Shown: positions 11,459 through 24,842, counted from the stretch's first letter. The stretch is 64,000 nt of DNA from Dillenia suffruticosa (GCA_033439265.1 JAVTVX010000013.1:19448500-19512499); one strand, 5' to 3'. Notes: a model not told the origin generated them from the letters alone. Numbers and translations are program-made.

Positions 11459-11663
11459 TCAAAGCTTCGTTTGCGTTGGCCTAGTGTGAAGAGCACTAAT
11501 ACTCCACACCAAGAATAAGAGTTCGAGTATTGGTAATTACAAAAAACAACATTGGTAGAGCTCCCTCCCGATTGGGACCCGACAACAACTTGACCGACAT
11601 TAGTCGGAGTAAAGCTCTGGATACTCGACGGTAGACCAAGTCCAGGGACCAAAAAAAAAAAAT
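11459..11663 (+). mobile_element. tRNA-derived SINE, copy 3, with perfect 16-bp target duplication
   Basis: The element is bounded by perfect copies of tcatgcaagccgagca at 11443-11458 and 11664-11679, and ends in a 12-nt A run. It has A-box-like tggcctagtgtg and B-box-like gagttcgagtatt. The shared 3' block cattagtcggagtaaagctc is present. The perfect duplication marks this as the youngest-looking copy. It lies between the convergent F-box and RRM genes. Confidence 0.85.
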
Positions 11664-11679
11664 TCATGCAAGCCGAGCA

Positions 11680-12517
11680 AAGTGAATGAACAAAGAAGAA
11701 AAGAAAATCTATCAGTATCAGCATTTGAATAAGAGCAAGGCTGGGAGAGGGACGAAGCGACAGTATGCACCAATAAACATCACTCAACCATTACTTGAAA
11801 TGCACCCTATCAAAATGTGCTAGTGCTGCAAATTTGATAGTTATCATACACATTCAATAAAGGGGATGATTGTGACTTCCAGATACCAACATTTAATAAG
11901 GGGGTGAAGGCTCCCGTAGGGGCTTGGCTTTTTATGACATCACCAAAAGCAGATAGCAAACACTGACAGCCCATCTTCATCCTTTTACCCTGGAAAAAAT
12001 AAATAAATAATATAATATAAAAACACTCACTTTCATATATGAACTGTGTAATCAAGATCAGACGAGCAATTCAAATGCAACTTTATTGTGCATCAATAGA
12101 ATTCTTACATTTAGGTTACAACAATAAACAAAAAGAGATGATAGTGCAAGAAAGTCTTATGTTATTGTAATCTAAACCCAGTCTCATATTCCCCATGCGC
12201 TTATTTGGCAAGCAGCATTAAGAAGGGATCAGATTGGATTGAACGAACTCCATGTTTGGACAAACATCACAAAATTTAGTCCAATCCCACTTAGTTCATG
12301 AAACAGCATCGCAATTTAGAACAAAACACAACATAAGCCCTCATTATATGTTCAAAAGGAGTGTCAACAGCCAAAGCAACACCATATAAGAGGACTGCTG
12401 GATCTTTGGAAATTATGAGGTCTGTCTTGTCTAGCTGCAAAACAGCCATATGTAAAGGAACTTCGGTATTTAATTCCATGCTAGTACCTTCCATGAATAC
12501 TGTTGTTATAAATGCAA
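11680..12517. other. 3' flank of the RRM gene
   Basis: This lies downstream of the minus-strand RRM stop codon and probably holds its 3' UTR and terminator. No separate gene was recognised. The open frames have no family motif. Confidence 0.4.
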
Positions 12518-15447
12518 TCAGCTGCTCCCAACTGGTTCAGGTGGTCCTCTTGCTATTGGCATCTCTCCTCTGACAGTTTTCGGCTTTGCATAATCAACAA
12601 AAATTGTGCGCCCATTTAGTGCCTATTTCACTTATTCTACATAAGTTTCCAGCACCAAAACATATGTAAGATGAAAAGATAAGATAAATGACACTTGCCT
12701 TGCCATTCATTTCTGTTAGAGCTTTATAAGCTGCATCCTCTGATGCAAACGTTATAAATCCAAAACCTTTTGACCTGTCTGAGACTCGATCCATGACAAC
12801 TGTAGCTGAAAACAGAAAGAAATGGTAAGATTAGCCAATCAGTACAGATTTGTATATCTTCCACTCATGTCAGCAAGCATGAGTTTAGTAGAGGCACATT
12901 GAAGGTACCTTCAAGAACTTGGCCATATTGAGAAAATGATTCGGACAATGTCTGTTCTGTGGTGTAATATGACAATCCTGCTAACATAAAACCTCGCATT
13001 AGAAAGGAATGTATCAATTTATTTTTCATTATGTATGTACTGCATTTTGTTGAACTATACAAAATGTTCTTCATCTAATTTTCCTAATTTATTTAGCTGA
13101 AGCTACCTTTACATACTCTAAAAAGCACATAAATCAAACCATCCCCTCCCTTCCTTGTTCTCAAGTAAAACCATTCATGTGCGCCTCAATATTATCAAAT
13201 AAGGCATGCCCATTTTATATGTTGTGTAGAACAATAACAAATAATGACCATAATGAATGTGTTCAATAAACAAGACAAAGAAGAAGAAACAAAGGACACC
13301 ACCAAGGAATATCCCAAGCACAAAAAAGCATTAAAACAAAATTTCCCAATTACATCTATGCAAAGAAAACACATGGGGGGTTGATCCAAACATCAAAGAG
13401 TGTAATCATTCCACTCAAAAACTGTTGAATTGCCACATAATGGCTCACATACTCTCCCCTTCCTTTTTTAGAGTGTAACTGCTCAATGCGCCTGCATTAT
13501 CTACTAAGGCATAACTGTTTTGTATATGGTGTTGAACAATAACAAATAATGGGCATAATTAATGTATTCGATAAGCAAGACAAAGAAGAAAAAAGACAAA
13601 AGTACATCAATGAGGCAAATCCAAAGCAGCACAATGAAATCGCATATTACATATATGAAAGGAAAACGTGTACAGAGATTGAGTGGGTGGACCTAAGCAT
13701 CAAAGAGTGTGATCATTCAACTCAAAAATCATTCAATTGCTACCTAACCAATCCCATTCCCCTCCCCTTCCTTTAAGTAAAAGCACTCATATGCACCATA
13801 ACTTTATCAACTAAAGGATGCCCATATTATATATGATGTTGAATATTAACAAATAATGGCCAGAATGAATGCCAACCAATGACACAAACCTCAAGCACAA
13901 AAAAGCATACATATATGCAAAGAAAACATGTACATAGAAAGGGAGGTTGATCCAAACATCAAAGAGTGTGATCATTCCACTCAAAAATCATTCAATTGCT
14001 ACCAAACCAATCAAAAACAGCTAGAGGGCCATGTGCAACATTGGGCTTAAGACCGGTCACTCATCCATATTTTTGGCCACCATAGCTATTCTGAAATAAA
14101 GTATCCAAGAACCCAAAGTTTGTACAATTATGATGCAAGAGCAAACCGTGCACAGGCTTCACTACGTTCTTGCATAACTAGCTTCTATTAATCTTGATCA
14201 TCTTTTGCTTTGCAAATTATCAACAAGAGAAAATCTCTGTTAGCCAGTTCCCAAGGAAAAAATAAAACCTTAGAAATGTCCCGATAATCTATACCATCCT
14301 GCATAGAGTGCAAGGTTCTCCATGCTTACCATCTCCATATCCCCCCCCCCCCACTTTGTTGCAACACTTTACTGAAAACTCCTATGCTCTCATCCACCTG
14401 TATGGCCTTACCATCACCAACCAGTTTGCTGAACACTGAAGGTATCCTGAAATAGCTGACAAGTCTTAAATACCCATTGGGCATTCTCTTCATACAATGA
14501 GCATCCACTGCATCCCCCTCATTAAACATCACAAACAATTGCGAAGTAAACAAAGCATCCATGTCAAAAGTTAGCAGGAAAAGGTCAGCAGAGCTGTCTT
14601 CTAAACAGCAAGGACCACAACAAGTATCACGCTCAGAAATTTACTGACCAAGCATCATCAATATGATACCTCAAATCATCCTAATCTTACCTAGTGAATC
14701 TCAAATCATCCTAATCTTACCTAGTGAATCTCAAATCACCAACGCCATATTCCTCATGGACCTTATAAGATGTCCATCCTTGCTATTCTCCCCAAACATA
14801 AGAATAACAAATGCTTCTATTCAGTATTTCCTCTTCAATTAAAAGCCTCCATAAGAATCCCCTCAGAAAGGCATCATCTAATCAAGCAGCAAGTAAAGCC
14901 CTAAACCATACTCATCATCCGCTTGTTTCACACATCTATCATAGGTTCTCCTTGTCATCTCTCACAATAGAAGTGCTTCGAAGTGTTGTGTCTTTCTATA
15001 TGTTTGACATGACAACATAATAGCAGGAAACAGAAAAGTAAAATAAAATGCAATGAAATAAAATAAAAAGGGGGGACAAGAGAACGAAGAGAAAAAGAAG
15101 CCAAATAAATGGTATGGTGACATAACGAAGGATCAGGGAGGGAAGTTGGCGTGAGAGAAGCTGGGGCACAGAACCTTAAACCCTAATCGAAGCATAACAA
15201 AGATTAGTTGAAAAAAGTTGTAAAACGAAATCACAAGTTGGAAAGCAGAAAATTGAAGGAAAGACGAGGGAATAATAATACCTCCGACGAAAAGCTTGGA
15301 AGCGATTCCTCTGGAAGGAATTAGAAGCCTCGGGGGAATTAGAGATTGAGACGAAGCAGGTGACACTGACAGCATCCCATTTGATGACACTCGAGAACAA
15401 AGTCGTCCCGAGAATATGCTACCTGAGATTCTTCTGAGCGACGCCAT
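12518..15447 (-). CDS. Small organelle-targeted RRM RNA-binding protein
   Basis: Four exons: 15447-15282, 12977-12909, 12805-12699 and 12622-12518. They sum to 447 nt, 148 residues. Residues 1-48 are rich in Ser and Arg (MASLRRISGSIFSGR...) and look like a mitochondrial or plastid presequence. One RRM follows: RNP2 is KLFVGGLSY (about residues 51-59) and RNP1 is KGFGFITF, with the last strand at RTIFVDYAKP. The C-terminus ends EPVGSS and lacks the long glycine-rich tail of some relatives. This matches the small mitochondrial or plastid RRM proteins (called glycine-rich RNA-binding or ORRM-like) implicated in organelle RNA editing and processing. Intron 3 uses a GC donor (AAG|GCAAGT). Intron 1 is about 2.3 kb and holds a tandem repeat block. 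The compartment cannot be fixed from sequence. Confidence 0.88.
13163..14012. repeat. Three diverged tandem repeats in RRM intron 1
   Basis: Three head-to-tail copies, roughly 13163-13469, 13470-13774 and 13775-14012. Each has, in order, a segment near aacaataacaaataatg, a segment with agacaaagaagaa or its deleted form, and a segment with catcaaagagtgtgatcatt. The third copy is shorter because of an internal deletion. Boundaries are by eye. No coding potential was seen. Confidence 0.75.
14671..14730. repeat. Perfect 30-bp direct duplication
   Basis: The 30-bp unit beginning tcaaatcatcctaatcttac occurs at 14671-14700 and 14701-14730 without a mismatch, followed by a partial third start. It lies in RRM intron 1. 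Confidence 0.9.
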
Positions 15448-15459
15448 TTCCTGCAGAGC

Positions 15460-15461
<2 letters not shown>

Positions 15462-15491
<30 letters not shown>
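15462..15491. repeat. GA/CT microsatellite in the RRM leader
   Basis: A run of about 15 GA units (CT on the gene strand) lies about 15 bp before the RRM start codon. CT-rich leaders are common in plant genes and may contribute to promoter or leader function. That role is inference. Confidence 0.7.
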
Positions 15492-15495
<4 letters not shown>

Positions 15496-16763
15496 TGCAC
15501 TTGACTCGTGAGACGGATTCAAGTGAACTCTTGCGACCTAATAGCGGTGAGTTGGGCTGAATCAATTCTTACGGCTGTACCTGGGCTTAGGGTTTAGAGT
15601 CGAACACCCAATAATTGGGTAAAATAATTTACAAATAATCAAAAAGTTTTTTATATTAAAGTCCTAATCTGGCTAACATTCATCAACGGGTAGGGTATGA
15701 TGTACGCTACAAATTTTGGCATTTATAAAATTATAATTATTAATTTTACTAAAAATTGCAAGCTTCTTAAATTATGTGAAAAATATTGAAAATTTAGGTT
15801 TTTACTAAAGGGGCCTAAATTTTTGTTGAGTCTTTGCTCGTCTAGTGAAGTCTAAGAATCACACATGTTCTAACATGTTCAGGGGCACATTTAATGAAAT
15901 TGAATGAGCCCATCCAAACCCTTGCTCTATTTAACAACTTTAATTTTCATTTTCATTTTCAACTCTCTATCTCTCTCTTTCTCTCTCTAACTTAAGCTGA
16001 ACAACCATTCAAACATTCTAAGAACATAATAAACATATATATTCGACTTCATTTAACAAAAAAAAAAAAAAAAAAAAAAGCGCAGCGGCCATTGTCGTAA
16101 AGAAATTTAGTCTAAGGCTTCGCATAAGATAGGGGTTGACAAAATTACAAAGAAAGAACCCTTTGAGCTGGAAGTTCGTCAAACGTGCTGTGAAAATATA
16201 TCTAGACAAGCATTAGGACTTGGGATGCATTCTCTGGGAAGCCTGGTCCCCAGTCTCATAAACGGACAAAACTGAATATTTGCCCATAGATTTGTTGCGT
16301 TTAGGGGCAACAAGCCGCAGAAAATCAAGAACATATTCTCGAACAAACCTGCAAAAAATACACTAGGATAGAGGAACAGCTTGAGGGAGAACAAGCCCTA
16401 GCACCGGTCGATGATCCACATCAATGCCCAGAAAACAACATTGCCCAACACGGTGACATTATGCATGGACAGAGACCACAAGCACATGATCTAGCTTGCG
16501 AGTGATCACCTGGTTCACCTCTATTCAACAATTATTCATACATTTTATCTTTGGTAGATTATTAACAATATATATGCAAGCAACCTCGTCAAGTTACTCC
16601 ACCGCGATGGACAGAACACCACAAGCACTATTGCATCAATGACTATGTTACGAATTTACACCATGTTAGCTAGCCCAAGGTTACAGATATGTACACAAGC
16701 AAACTTTCCTTTTGTGCACTTCGAATCTGAAACTCCGCATAGGAAGCCCAGATGGTTCTTCAT
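15492..16763. other. Region between RRM gene and DCP1 stop
   Basis: This contains the presumed promoter of the RRM gene on the left and the DCP1 3' UTR on the right. A 21-nt A run starts at 16059. No extra gene was recognised. Confidence 0.4.
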
Positions 16764-19700
16764 CTACTCATGCATATTCGCTTTCAGCAATGCTTGATGG
16801 AACATGTCAATGAATCGGTCATCCTAGAAAGCAAATATAAGTTCAACAAGAAAGTTAATAATATAAACATGAAAGTCATAGACAAAGCCAAAATTCCGCA
16901 ACTATAAACAAAACAACATGCCCAATAGGTTACAAATAGGTTACCATGTTATGGAGTGGTTCTGCTTGTGGTTGAAACATAATTCAAATGAAACCCTAGC
17001 ACCAGTGCCCCCGAATGGCTTTTCCATTTCAAGATTAGATTCATCATATTTACATCTTATCCATAATAAAGTGGATTATCATCACTAACTAAAAAGATGA
17101 ATTAAGATTGGGAAGGCAGCTACCTGTGTTTAACTTTGTTGGTAGTGATTTAATAGTTCACGCGAAATGCACTCACAAGGACAAACAACTAACTAAATTT
17201 ACTAGCAACAAAATATGTAAACTGTAGAGAGAATGACCCACACCTGTACAAGCATTAGAAGCGCATCACGAACTTTATCTCGGGTGAGGAATGCACCATA
17301 ACCTGGAGATAAACTAGAACCAGATGAAAGAGACATTGTTGGACTGGGTGGTGGAAAGGGTTGCAGCAAAGTACTGCCATTAGGTCCATGCAGATTCACA
17401 GAGGAATTAAGAGAAGAAGGCACATATGCAGAGGTGGGTGGCATCACCAATCCAGGTGAACTAGAAGCGTGATGAAATGATGAGGGCTTCACCAGAGTTG
17501 TGATGTTGCTGGGGCCCATAAATTCTGTATTTTCTTGGAGTGTCAGTGAAGATGATGAAGCTGGCAAAGAAAGTTGTGGCATTTGAATTGTTGGGGAAGG
17601 ATTAGGGAAAAGGTTGGGCACATGAGATGATGGAGGAATGGCTGCAGAAGGGTGGAACTGTCTTGAAGATGCCACATTTGAAGCACCATTACTGACATTC
17701 ATAGCTGCCTGCAAATTTAAAGAATTCTCAGACCAGATTCACTGATATCCAACTAAGACTCCATTGTGCAAATGGTAATCAGAAGAGACTACAAACAAAG
17801 GTTTTATCTGAGAACCACATGACCATGCCCACTACATGTGGAGTTGCATGACATTAATCTATTACAAGAACCACTATTGAAAAATCTATTTAAAAGAATG
17901 TGTTCAAGTTCATTTATGGCATTAAAAAAAAATTAAAAACCCTCAAAACAGGGGTTTCATTATTGATGTGTTCAGGGTATTCCCTTTGAATTCATTAGTT
18001 ATGTTTGTTTGAAGACTTTTATGACATTGGCCATCAAAAAATCAAATTATACCTTCTCTTTAAGGCCAAAATTGTTTTTTTAATTGACCATGGATCTTTG
18101 CCTCTACCCATCAATAACTTTAGATTTCCTCATATTGTAAGGTTCCATAATTCCTTCCGCATGGATAATGGGCAGGGAGTGTAGATTGAGACTAAAAGGA
18201 AATCATGCCACAACTTTCCTTTTTCAACGTAATGGTGCTTCATGCATCATAGTTTGAAAAAGACACCGGAATGCAATCATTTGTTCAATACAACAGTGCC
18301 TGCCAAAGAAGTGGACTGGGGTGGACATGTCCCCCAAGACACAGAAAGAGAAGGCGTGTCTCCTCAGTGTTATGCTATTGAGTCTATATTGCCCAGGAGT
18401 GTAAGTCTCCGAAGTCAACTTGTCAACTTCTATGGTCTTTCACATTTTTAAAATGACCAAAGAAGGGGAAAAAAAGGCTGGTGATGCTCAATTAGGAAGG
18501 GTAGCTGTTCCCCCCATTTTTCCTACTTGATCAGTGGTCCATCGAACTTTTCAGAATCATGCATTTCTCTTGATATGTAAAGGAATTCAAACAGCTGGCG
18601 CAATGTGCTTACATAAACTTAGAATCACCAAGTCTAAGCACTTACATTAAAGAAGCCCATTAAGGAAGAATCTTCGGTGCCGCCTTTTGCTGGAGAAGTA
18701 GTTGGTGACTGTTCCAGCTGGCCATCCACAACTGGCACTGATGGGACAGCTTCAATTTCTTCAAATTCACTTCAGTAAACCATATAAATTCATTTACAAT
18801 GCATGATAAGAGAGACAGAAGGGACAACATACACATGTACAAACACAAATGACATAAACACACAAACATATGATTGCATCAGCAAATGGTCAATTAACAT
18901 TGTTACGATATATTCTTGATTGGCAAAAATTCCTGAACCACACAAAAGTCTTAAATGACTCTGCAAGCTTCATAGTAAAGATAGTGAGAGAACTAAATTT
19001 AAAAGTTACTGAGTGCCATAATGTAGGTCTAATATGACTAACTACACTCAATCCACTCCCACTCCCAGATTTAGAAGCCCTAGAGAAATCTGTATACCTC
19101 CACTAACAATTCCAAATTAGACTCAAGACCACAACAAGTTGGCTTTCCTAGAAAGTGATGATTGAAGGACATTCTAATAACACTTGCCTCAATTGGAAAG
19201 ATTGCCAAAAAAAAAAAAAAAAAAAAAACCGAAAGACCATTGTAACACCGCATATCTACAAGTTGTGAAAGAGAGTTTGGAGCTTGATTTATTGGGATCA
19301 TTTTTCTTGCAATCATTTCTCAGTCATCTTATCCTTATTCCTAATTCCTTCTCATTAGCTCTAGCTAGCAATATGTCCCATCAGAAATTTAGTAGGCCCA
19401 TGATCCTTGGCAACAAGTTCTTCCGAGTGAGATCTGAAATTATTTGTTCTTGCAATGTACAATTTTGCGAGGCAATTGGAATGAACTTTCTAGTATTTTC
19501 ATTAGAATGAGTTTTGTCCAAATAATGCGCAAGGCATTCTTGTAATTGAGAGTAATAACTAGACTGTTCCCATGAACATATGTGATGAATTCAGTCTTTT
19601 TAGCATTTGCTTATGAGGCTTGTCAAAGTCTTGGTCCTTGAAGATGTTAAGAGAGATTGGAAAGGATTCTTTTATCTGAGATCTTTCACTTTTTCCCAGT

Positions 19701-20876
19701 GTTCTCCTTTTAACAGAATTGCAAAACTACCTTCATGGGTGTTTTCATATATATAGATAGGAAGGAAGCTTTATATAAATTTACAAACTAAAAGGCATAC
19801 TTAAACTAAAAATAAGAATGACTTCACTTAACAAACCCAAAGTTGAAAAGTGAGAGTAACTTTCACAAATGACAAGAGCTTTTGACCGCCCTAGAAGAGT
19901 TGTTTAAAAGTGTTGAACTGCAAAGAGAACTTCTTACTCTAGACTATCCATGAAGAAGCCGACCCAAATTTACAAGACTTCAAATGTTTTACTTGTTCAC
20001 ATGAAAATCTATACCAGAAAGCTAAAGACAAGAGAAGGCAAATGCTACGCATCATATCTGTTTCTCTACTTCCTTTTTACAATAAAGGAAACAATCATAC
20101 TTGTCTCAACCATACTAGTACCCATCATACTTCTCTCAACCATACTAGTTCCACTGTATCCAATTTATGCCATTGAAAAGGATTATGTCACTCAATTAAA
20201 AGAATGTGGTACTGTAGGGAAAACTATTACCTTTTTGTTGAGGAAGCTTTTACCTTTGTGGGAACCTTCGAGTAGGCACTAAGTAATCTGCACCAAGAGA
20301 AACATAAAGATAGGATAATCTGCTCAGACAGCAAATTTGACTTAACAAAATTACTAAAACATCGTGCGAGTCCTCCATCCCATAAAGAAACAGCCAAGAA
20401 CCAAAACTGCAAGCGGATCTAATGGACTCACCAAAGCTATCCTATTTTGGCGGAAATCATCCTGAGCATTAAAGTGCATCCACACCAAGAACAAATGCAA
20501 GACAATAGGACCCACAAGGAAAATATGGTTGTTCTGTTCTTCTCTTTATGAATGGTTTCTTAGAACTTGGATAAGGAAGTTAAAGGCTGTTGCCATTTAC
20601 ACTACAATTCTGGACAGTTCAAAGTGTCAGGCAACACTAAAAGTGCTAGCTTCATTTATATTAGATCAAGACAGATTACTTGGTAGTTTGCAATTAAGAA
20701 GATGAGAAGTATGAGAATCACACATAAAACATCTTAAAAATGTACATTTCCTTATGTAACAAGCAGACTGTGGACAAACCAGAAACCATCACATACAAGA
20801 TGGATTTTAAGTTTTAGTTCTACCAAAACAAACTAGTCTAGTTCAACTGAAATGACGATAACAATAGAATATATTG

Positions 20877-20922
<46 letters not shown>

Positions 20923-22147
20923 ATCTAGATTCAACTAGACCCAAACATCCACACAAAGCACATGCACAACGAAGAAAAAATAGAATTCGAAAAGAAAACA
21001 TCCTTAAAAGTAAACATAAACTAAATTGTAGTGAATGCATAAAACCAAACAAGGTAACAAACATCTTCCAAAATCAGTTTCTTATGGAAAAAAGAAATGA
21101 AAAGCAATTGTCTTACCAGTAGGAGGTGCTTGAAGTACCACTCACCGAGTCATGTACTAAATCGACACAATTATACATCAAAGGCAAAAAAATACGTACC
21201 TGCTAAAGAGATTCCCAACCTCCTCACATTCATTGGCGTTGTAAAACCAAATGCCAATTACTTCTTGGGATGCATTCCGATACAACAAATATGGAGTTTG
21301 GACTTCAAACTCAAAGTCTCCCAATAGATTCTCCACTAGATTTTCTGCCAACAATAAATATGTTAAGCAAGAATGTTCACCATGGCAGGGAAAATGAAAA
21401 TAAACTAATAAATAAATGCAGTGTACCAAAATTGTCATCCAATGAAATTACGTCACATTTGATTTCGTGCTTTATAGATCTAATCATTGAAGAGAATGCT
21501 ATAGGATAGCATTCAATCAATAAATCAAATTCGGTGTTTTCCATCGCTAGCATTTCCATTATTTCTTGACAGGCTATTCTTAAAGGCAAAAGGACACTAA
21601 AAAAAGTAATTCCTTAAGAATTCCCATATCTTCAGACATTAAACATCCACTTCAAAACAACATAAATTATGACAAGGAAATAGCAACACATACCAGTATT
21701 TCGCCGGTTCATCACAATGAATTGAAATCTGGGCTGTGCATTCCTGCAAAGACCAAACGAAGAAGAAATTACAATTTACAACAAAATCTAGAGGGCAAAA
21801 GAACATCACAGCAATTGACAACTGTTCGCTACCTCTTGACCACAAAGAGAGATCCTTCGACATCTTTGCGACTCTGTCATACATACACACAAGCGCGACA
21901 CACAGAATACAACGTTAATTTTTGTGATAATACAAGTAAACAGATTAATTAAGAGGGAAGCCAATGAGTAAAAAGCAAGTAGAAGTACCCATTGATTCTG
22001 TTCAATGTTGAATTCGTAGAAGGTAACATGAGCGGCAGTGATGAGAATTTCTCCGATGAAAGGATCGATTCGCTGAAGCACCGTCAAGTTTAGGAGTTTA
22101 GTGCTCTGTTGATCCAGATTTGGCGTCAATTTCCCGCTCTGCGACAT
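16764..22147 (-). CDS. DCP1: mRNA-decapping enzyme subunit DCP1
   Basis: Eight exons: 22147-21989, 21873-21833, 21743-21694, 21344-21200, 20287-20231, 18769-18646, 17708-17244 and 16823-16764. They total 1101 nt, 366 residues, the usual plant DCP1 length. The N-terminal EVH1-like domain spans about residues 10-150. It includes LNLTVLQRIDPFI, ILITAAHVTFYEFN, GSLFVVKR, RFQFIVMNRRNT, NLVENLLGDFEFEVQ, PYLLYRNASQEVIGIWFYN and ECEEV. A long Ser/Pro-rich middle follows, then the C-terminal trimerisation helix (LTRDKVRDALLMLVQ, RFIDMFHQALLKAN). DCP1 activates the cap hydrolase DCP2 in cytoplasmic P-bodies with VCS. I chose the start at MSQSGKL because it matches the conserved family start. An in-frame ATG five codons upstream (MKKLE) would extend the protein slightly. 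Confidence 0.96.
20880..20921. repeat. GA microsatellite in DCP1 intron 4
   Basis: About 20 GA units with one interruption, lying between coding exons 4 and 5 of DCP1. Confidence 0.85.
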
Positions 22148-22183
22148 TTCCAATTTCTTCAAAGCCCTAAACCCTCAAACAAA

Positions 22184-22186
<3 letters not shown>

Positions 22187-22222
<36 letters not shown>
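22187..22222. repeat. GA/CT microsatellite in the DCP1 leader
   Basis: A run of about 18 GA units (CT on the gene strand) about 40 bp upstream of the DCP1 start. It repeats the CT-rich leader pattern of the RRM gene. Confidence 0.75.
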
Positions 22223-22226
<4 letters not shown>

Positions 22227-23685
22227 GTTAAGTGCGGAGACCAACATTTTAAGGACACGGAGACCCGTCTCAATAAAATAAAGTAAAGATGATTTTAAAA
22301 AAAATGGAAATTGTAAAAATAGGGAGAAGGCACCGCCTTTCAAAATCAAAATTGTGACACGAGGTCGATTCTTTTACCATTTTAGCTTGGGTTAGGCTTT
22401 TTTTTAAAAGGTTGAAATTAATTTACTTAATATAAATTCTTAGTATAGAGATTTGTAATATAAAGTTTTTTCCCATTACCAATAAGAAAATTTACTTCTT
22501 ATTAATAAAAAATATTGATAAAATTAAATTATTTAGAAAATAAAATAAAATTGTCGAAAAAAAAAGTTATAAATGTAGAGTATATGGGGATTTGCAAATT
22601 TGACAAAAATAATAGTGAATAGGAAACAAATACGCGCAAGTAAAATTTTTTAAAAAAAAAATATGACACATAAATTCGAAGAGGATTTTTTTATTTTTAA
22701 ATACTACTTTTTTTAATAAAATAATCTACTTTAATGGCATTCATTATGGATAAAAAAAAAATTGAAATAAAAGTACCACCGATGATCATTAAATGATTAA
22801 GAAAATTTTTTAAAATAAAATTATATAATTATTCTGATACAAATCTTGACCAATTTGTTCAATAAAATCTCGTGCTCCCATTTCGACGAAGTTGGATAAC
22901 TTAGAGGGCATCCATTTGTCTTCCTTTCTCTGTGTGCTGTGGACAATAGATCGTGATAAACCGTAATGATACGTAAATTTAATGATAAAATATATTAAAA
23001 TTTTAAATTTAAATTTTAAAAATAAAAAAATAAATATCAAAAGAGATAATTCATAAATTAAACCATAATTTTAAAATAAATTAATTTAATTTTTAGATAC
23101 GATGATACGAACTAAAAAGAAAACACAATGGATTGTGACGGTCAAAGCATTCCACCTCTTCCACCTTATGAGAGAATGATATTCTGGAGATAAAATAAGC
23201 TCCGCGTTCTCTTGTAATGACTCGATCTACTGGGCTAAAAGAGAAAGAGATAATAATACTGATATGATTAAAGATGGTGAAAAAAATAAATGAATTCAGA
23301 AGTTCTCCTCGTGCACATCACGAAAACAGCTAGATGCTTGTGTGTCGGAATTACACCTCTCGATCACAATATACAGTCAGTGTCTTGTAGTAAGATGTGG
23401 CGTACCGAATTAATGTCACTGTGTTCATTCCGGAGAAACGCTGGCTTGTGCAACCATTGCATAGTTGAGAACCAGGCTAAAATCCTCCACCCTTTTTGCG
23501 ACTAGGCTAGTTAACCCCCTTTAATACCTGTCTTGCCCCTTTGCTGAAAACACAGGGTGATTGGCATTGGGGAGCCAGACAAAGCATGCACCTACGACTT
23601 ACAATATCACTTTTCACTCCATTGAGATAGGCAGCAATCAATTTTCCATTAAAACACATTAGTATGTATGTATCTAATTTATGTA
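22223..23685. other. Intergenic DNA upstream of DCP1
   Basis: AT-rich non-coding DNA. The frame at 23290-23505 (71 residues, cysteine-rich by chance) has no family I recognise. No convincing TATA box was found. Confidence 0.45.
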
Positions 23686-23700
23686 TCTACACGACTTGCA

Positions 23701-23890
23701 ACCAACATATATTTACGTGTATAGAAAGGACATCTTCGTCCTTTAATCAGATCTGGAGTTCGACTCCCACTGAATATGGAAAAAATATTGTTGGGAGAGG
23801 ATCCCCTCAATTGAGGCATGACAGACTTCTTGATTCGGATTAGTTGAGGTAAAACTCTAAATACCGGATAATCAAGATACAAAAAAAAAA
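23701..23890 (+). mobile_element. tRNA-derived SINE, copy 4
   Basis: A 190-bp element flanked by a 15-bp duplication with one mismatch: tctacacgacttgca at 23686-23700 and tctacacaacttgca at 23891-23905. The B-box is clear (ggagttcgactccc) and the 3' block is ttcggattagttgagg, then ataccggataatc. It ends in about 10 A. Confidence 0.8.
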
Positions 23891-23984
23891 TCTACACAAC
23901 TTGCATTGCCTTACCATGTTACAAAATCTACAATATCAGAAAGGAAAACTTTTGATATAATAAAATTGTTCACTATTACTTTTT

Positions 23985-23989
<5 letters not shown>

Positions 23990-24015
<26 letters not shown>
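23990..24015. repeat. AT microsatellite
   Basis: About 13 TA units directly downstream of SINE copy 4. Confidence 0.9.
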
Positions 24016-24018
<3 letters not shown>

Positions 24019-24842
24019 TCTTTCTCATTTAGAGAGCATACAAAAAGGCATATTCTTTATAAATTATCATTAATATTTTTGGGTCATTTTGATTAAAGAA
24101 GGGGGAGAGCAAGAAGGGGGCGGGGGGGGGGGTTTAAGTTGAAGACACAAAACACAAAGAATGGAATTACAAGAATCAGACAGGTTCGAGTGAGCCTTGA
24201 AGACACTGCATTCGTGTAATCTTTTCTTAGCGGGCTTGGCAACAAATGAAAGGTCAAAAGTTAAAAAAGGTGATTCATAGTTTCTGTATTTCTAATTGGT
24301 GGGAGAGTTTTTCCTGTCAAATACATATTTCAAACCTACTGCTATTTTGAAGTGAGAGTTTCATTTTGGGGGCTAATTTGGGATTTTCATTTTATCCAAT
24401 AATTAAACATCAATGTTCTGTCGAGGAAACAAATGTTTCTATTTTACTTTTTGTTCCTTGTGATTAAGTATTATTATTTTTTCTATTGTAATTGTAATCG
24501 TATTCGTATTCTTCTTTTGCAACACATACGTGTATCTGCATAGAGCTAGGAAGAGAAGCTAGCTGATTGCTGCCATATTCAACCTTGTAGTAGCTAGACA
24601 AGACATAAATGAGGCCCAACAATTCCTAGCTATGTGCAGTTTAGATTCACTGGCATCTTAGCTATCACTTCAGAATTTTTGTTTGTTTTTTCTGGTATGT
24701 AAAGAGCTTGAACTCAAAATTTTCATAAAAAGAACGACAATAATACTAATTAATTTATAATTTATTTATTTATTTCTCAAAATTTAAAAATACACTACTT
24801 TATTATTCTCTCAAATTTCTTTTCTTTCTTTTTTTCTTTTTT
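24016..24842. other. Intergenic DNA, no gene seen
   Basis: AT-rich sequence with a G-rich homopolymer near 24116-24132. No exon-like frame was found. Confidence 0.45.

Noticed and set aside
23720-23775. Possible tRNA gene
   Set aside because: The B-box is good, but no cloverleaf can be folded and the stretch lies inside SINE copy 4.
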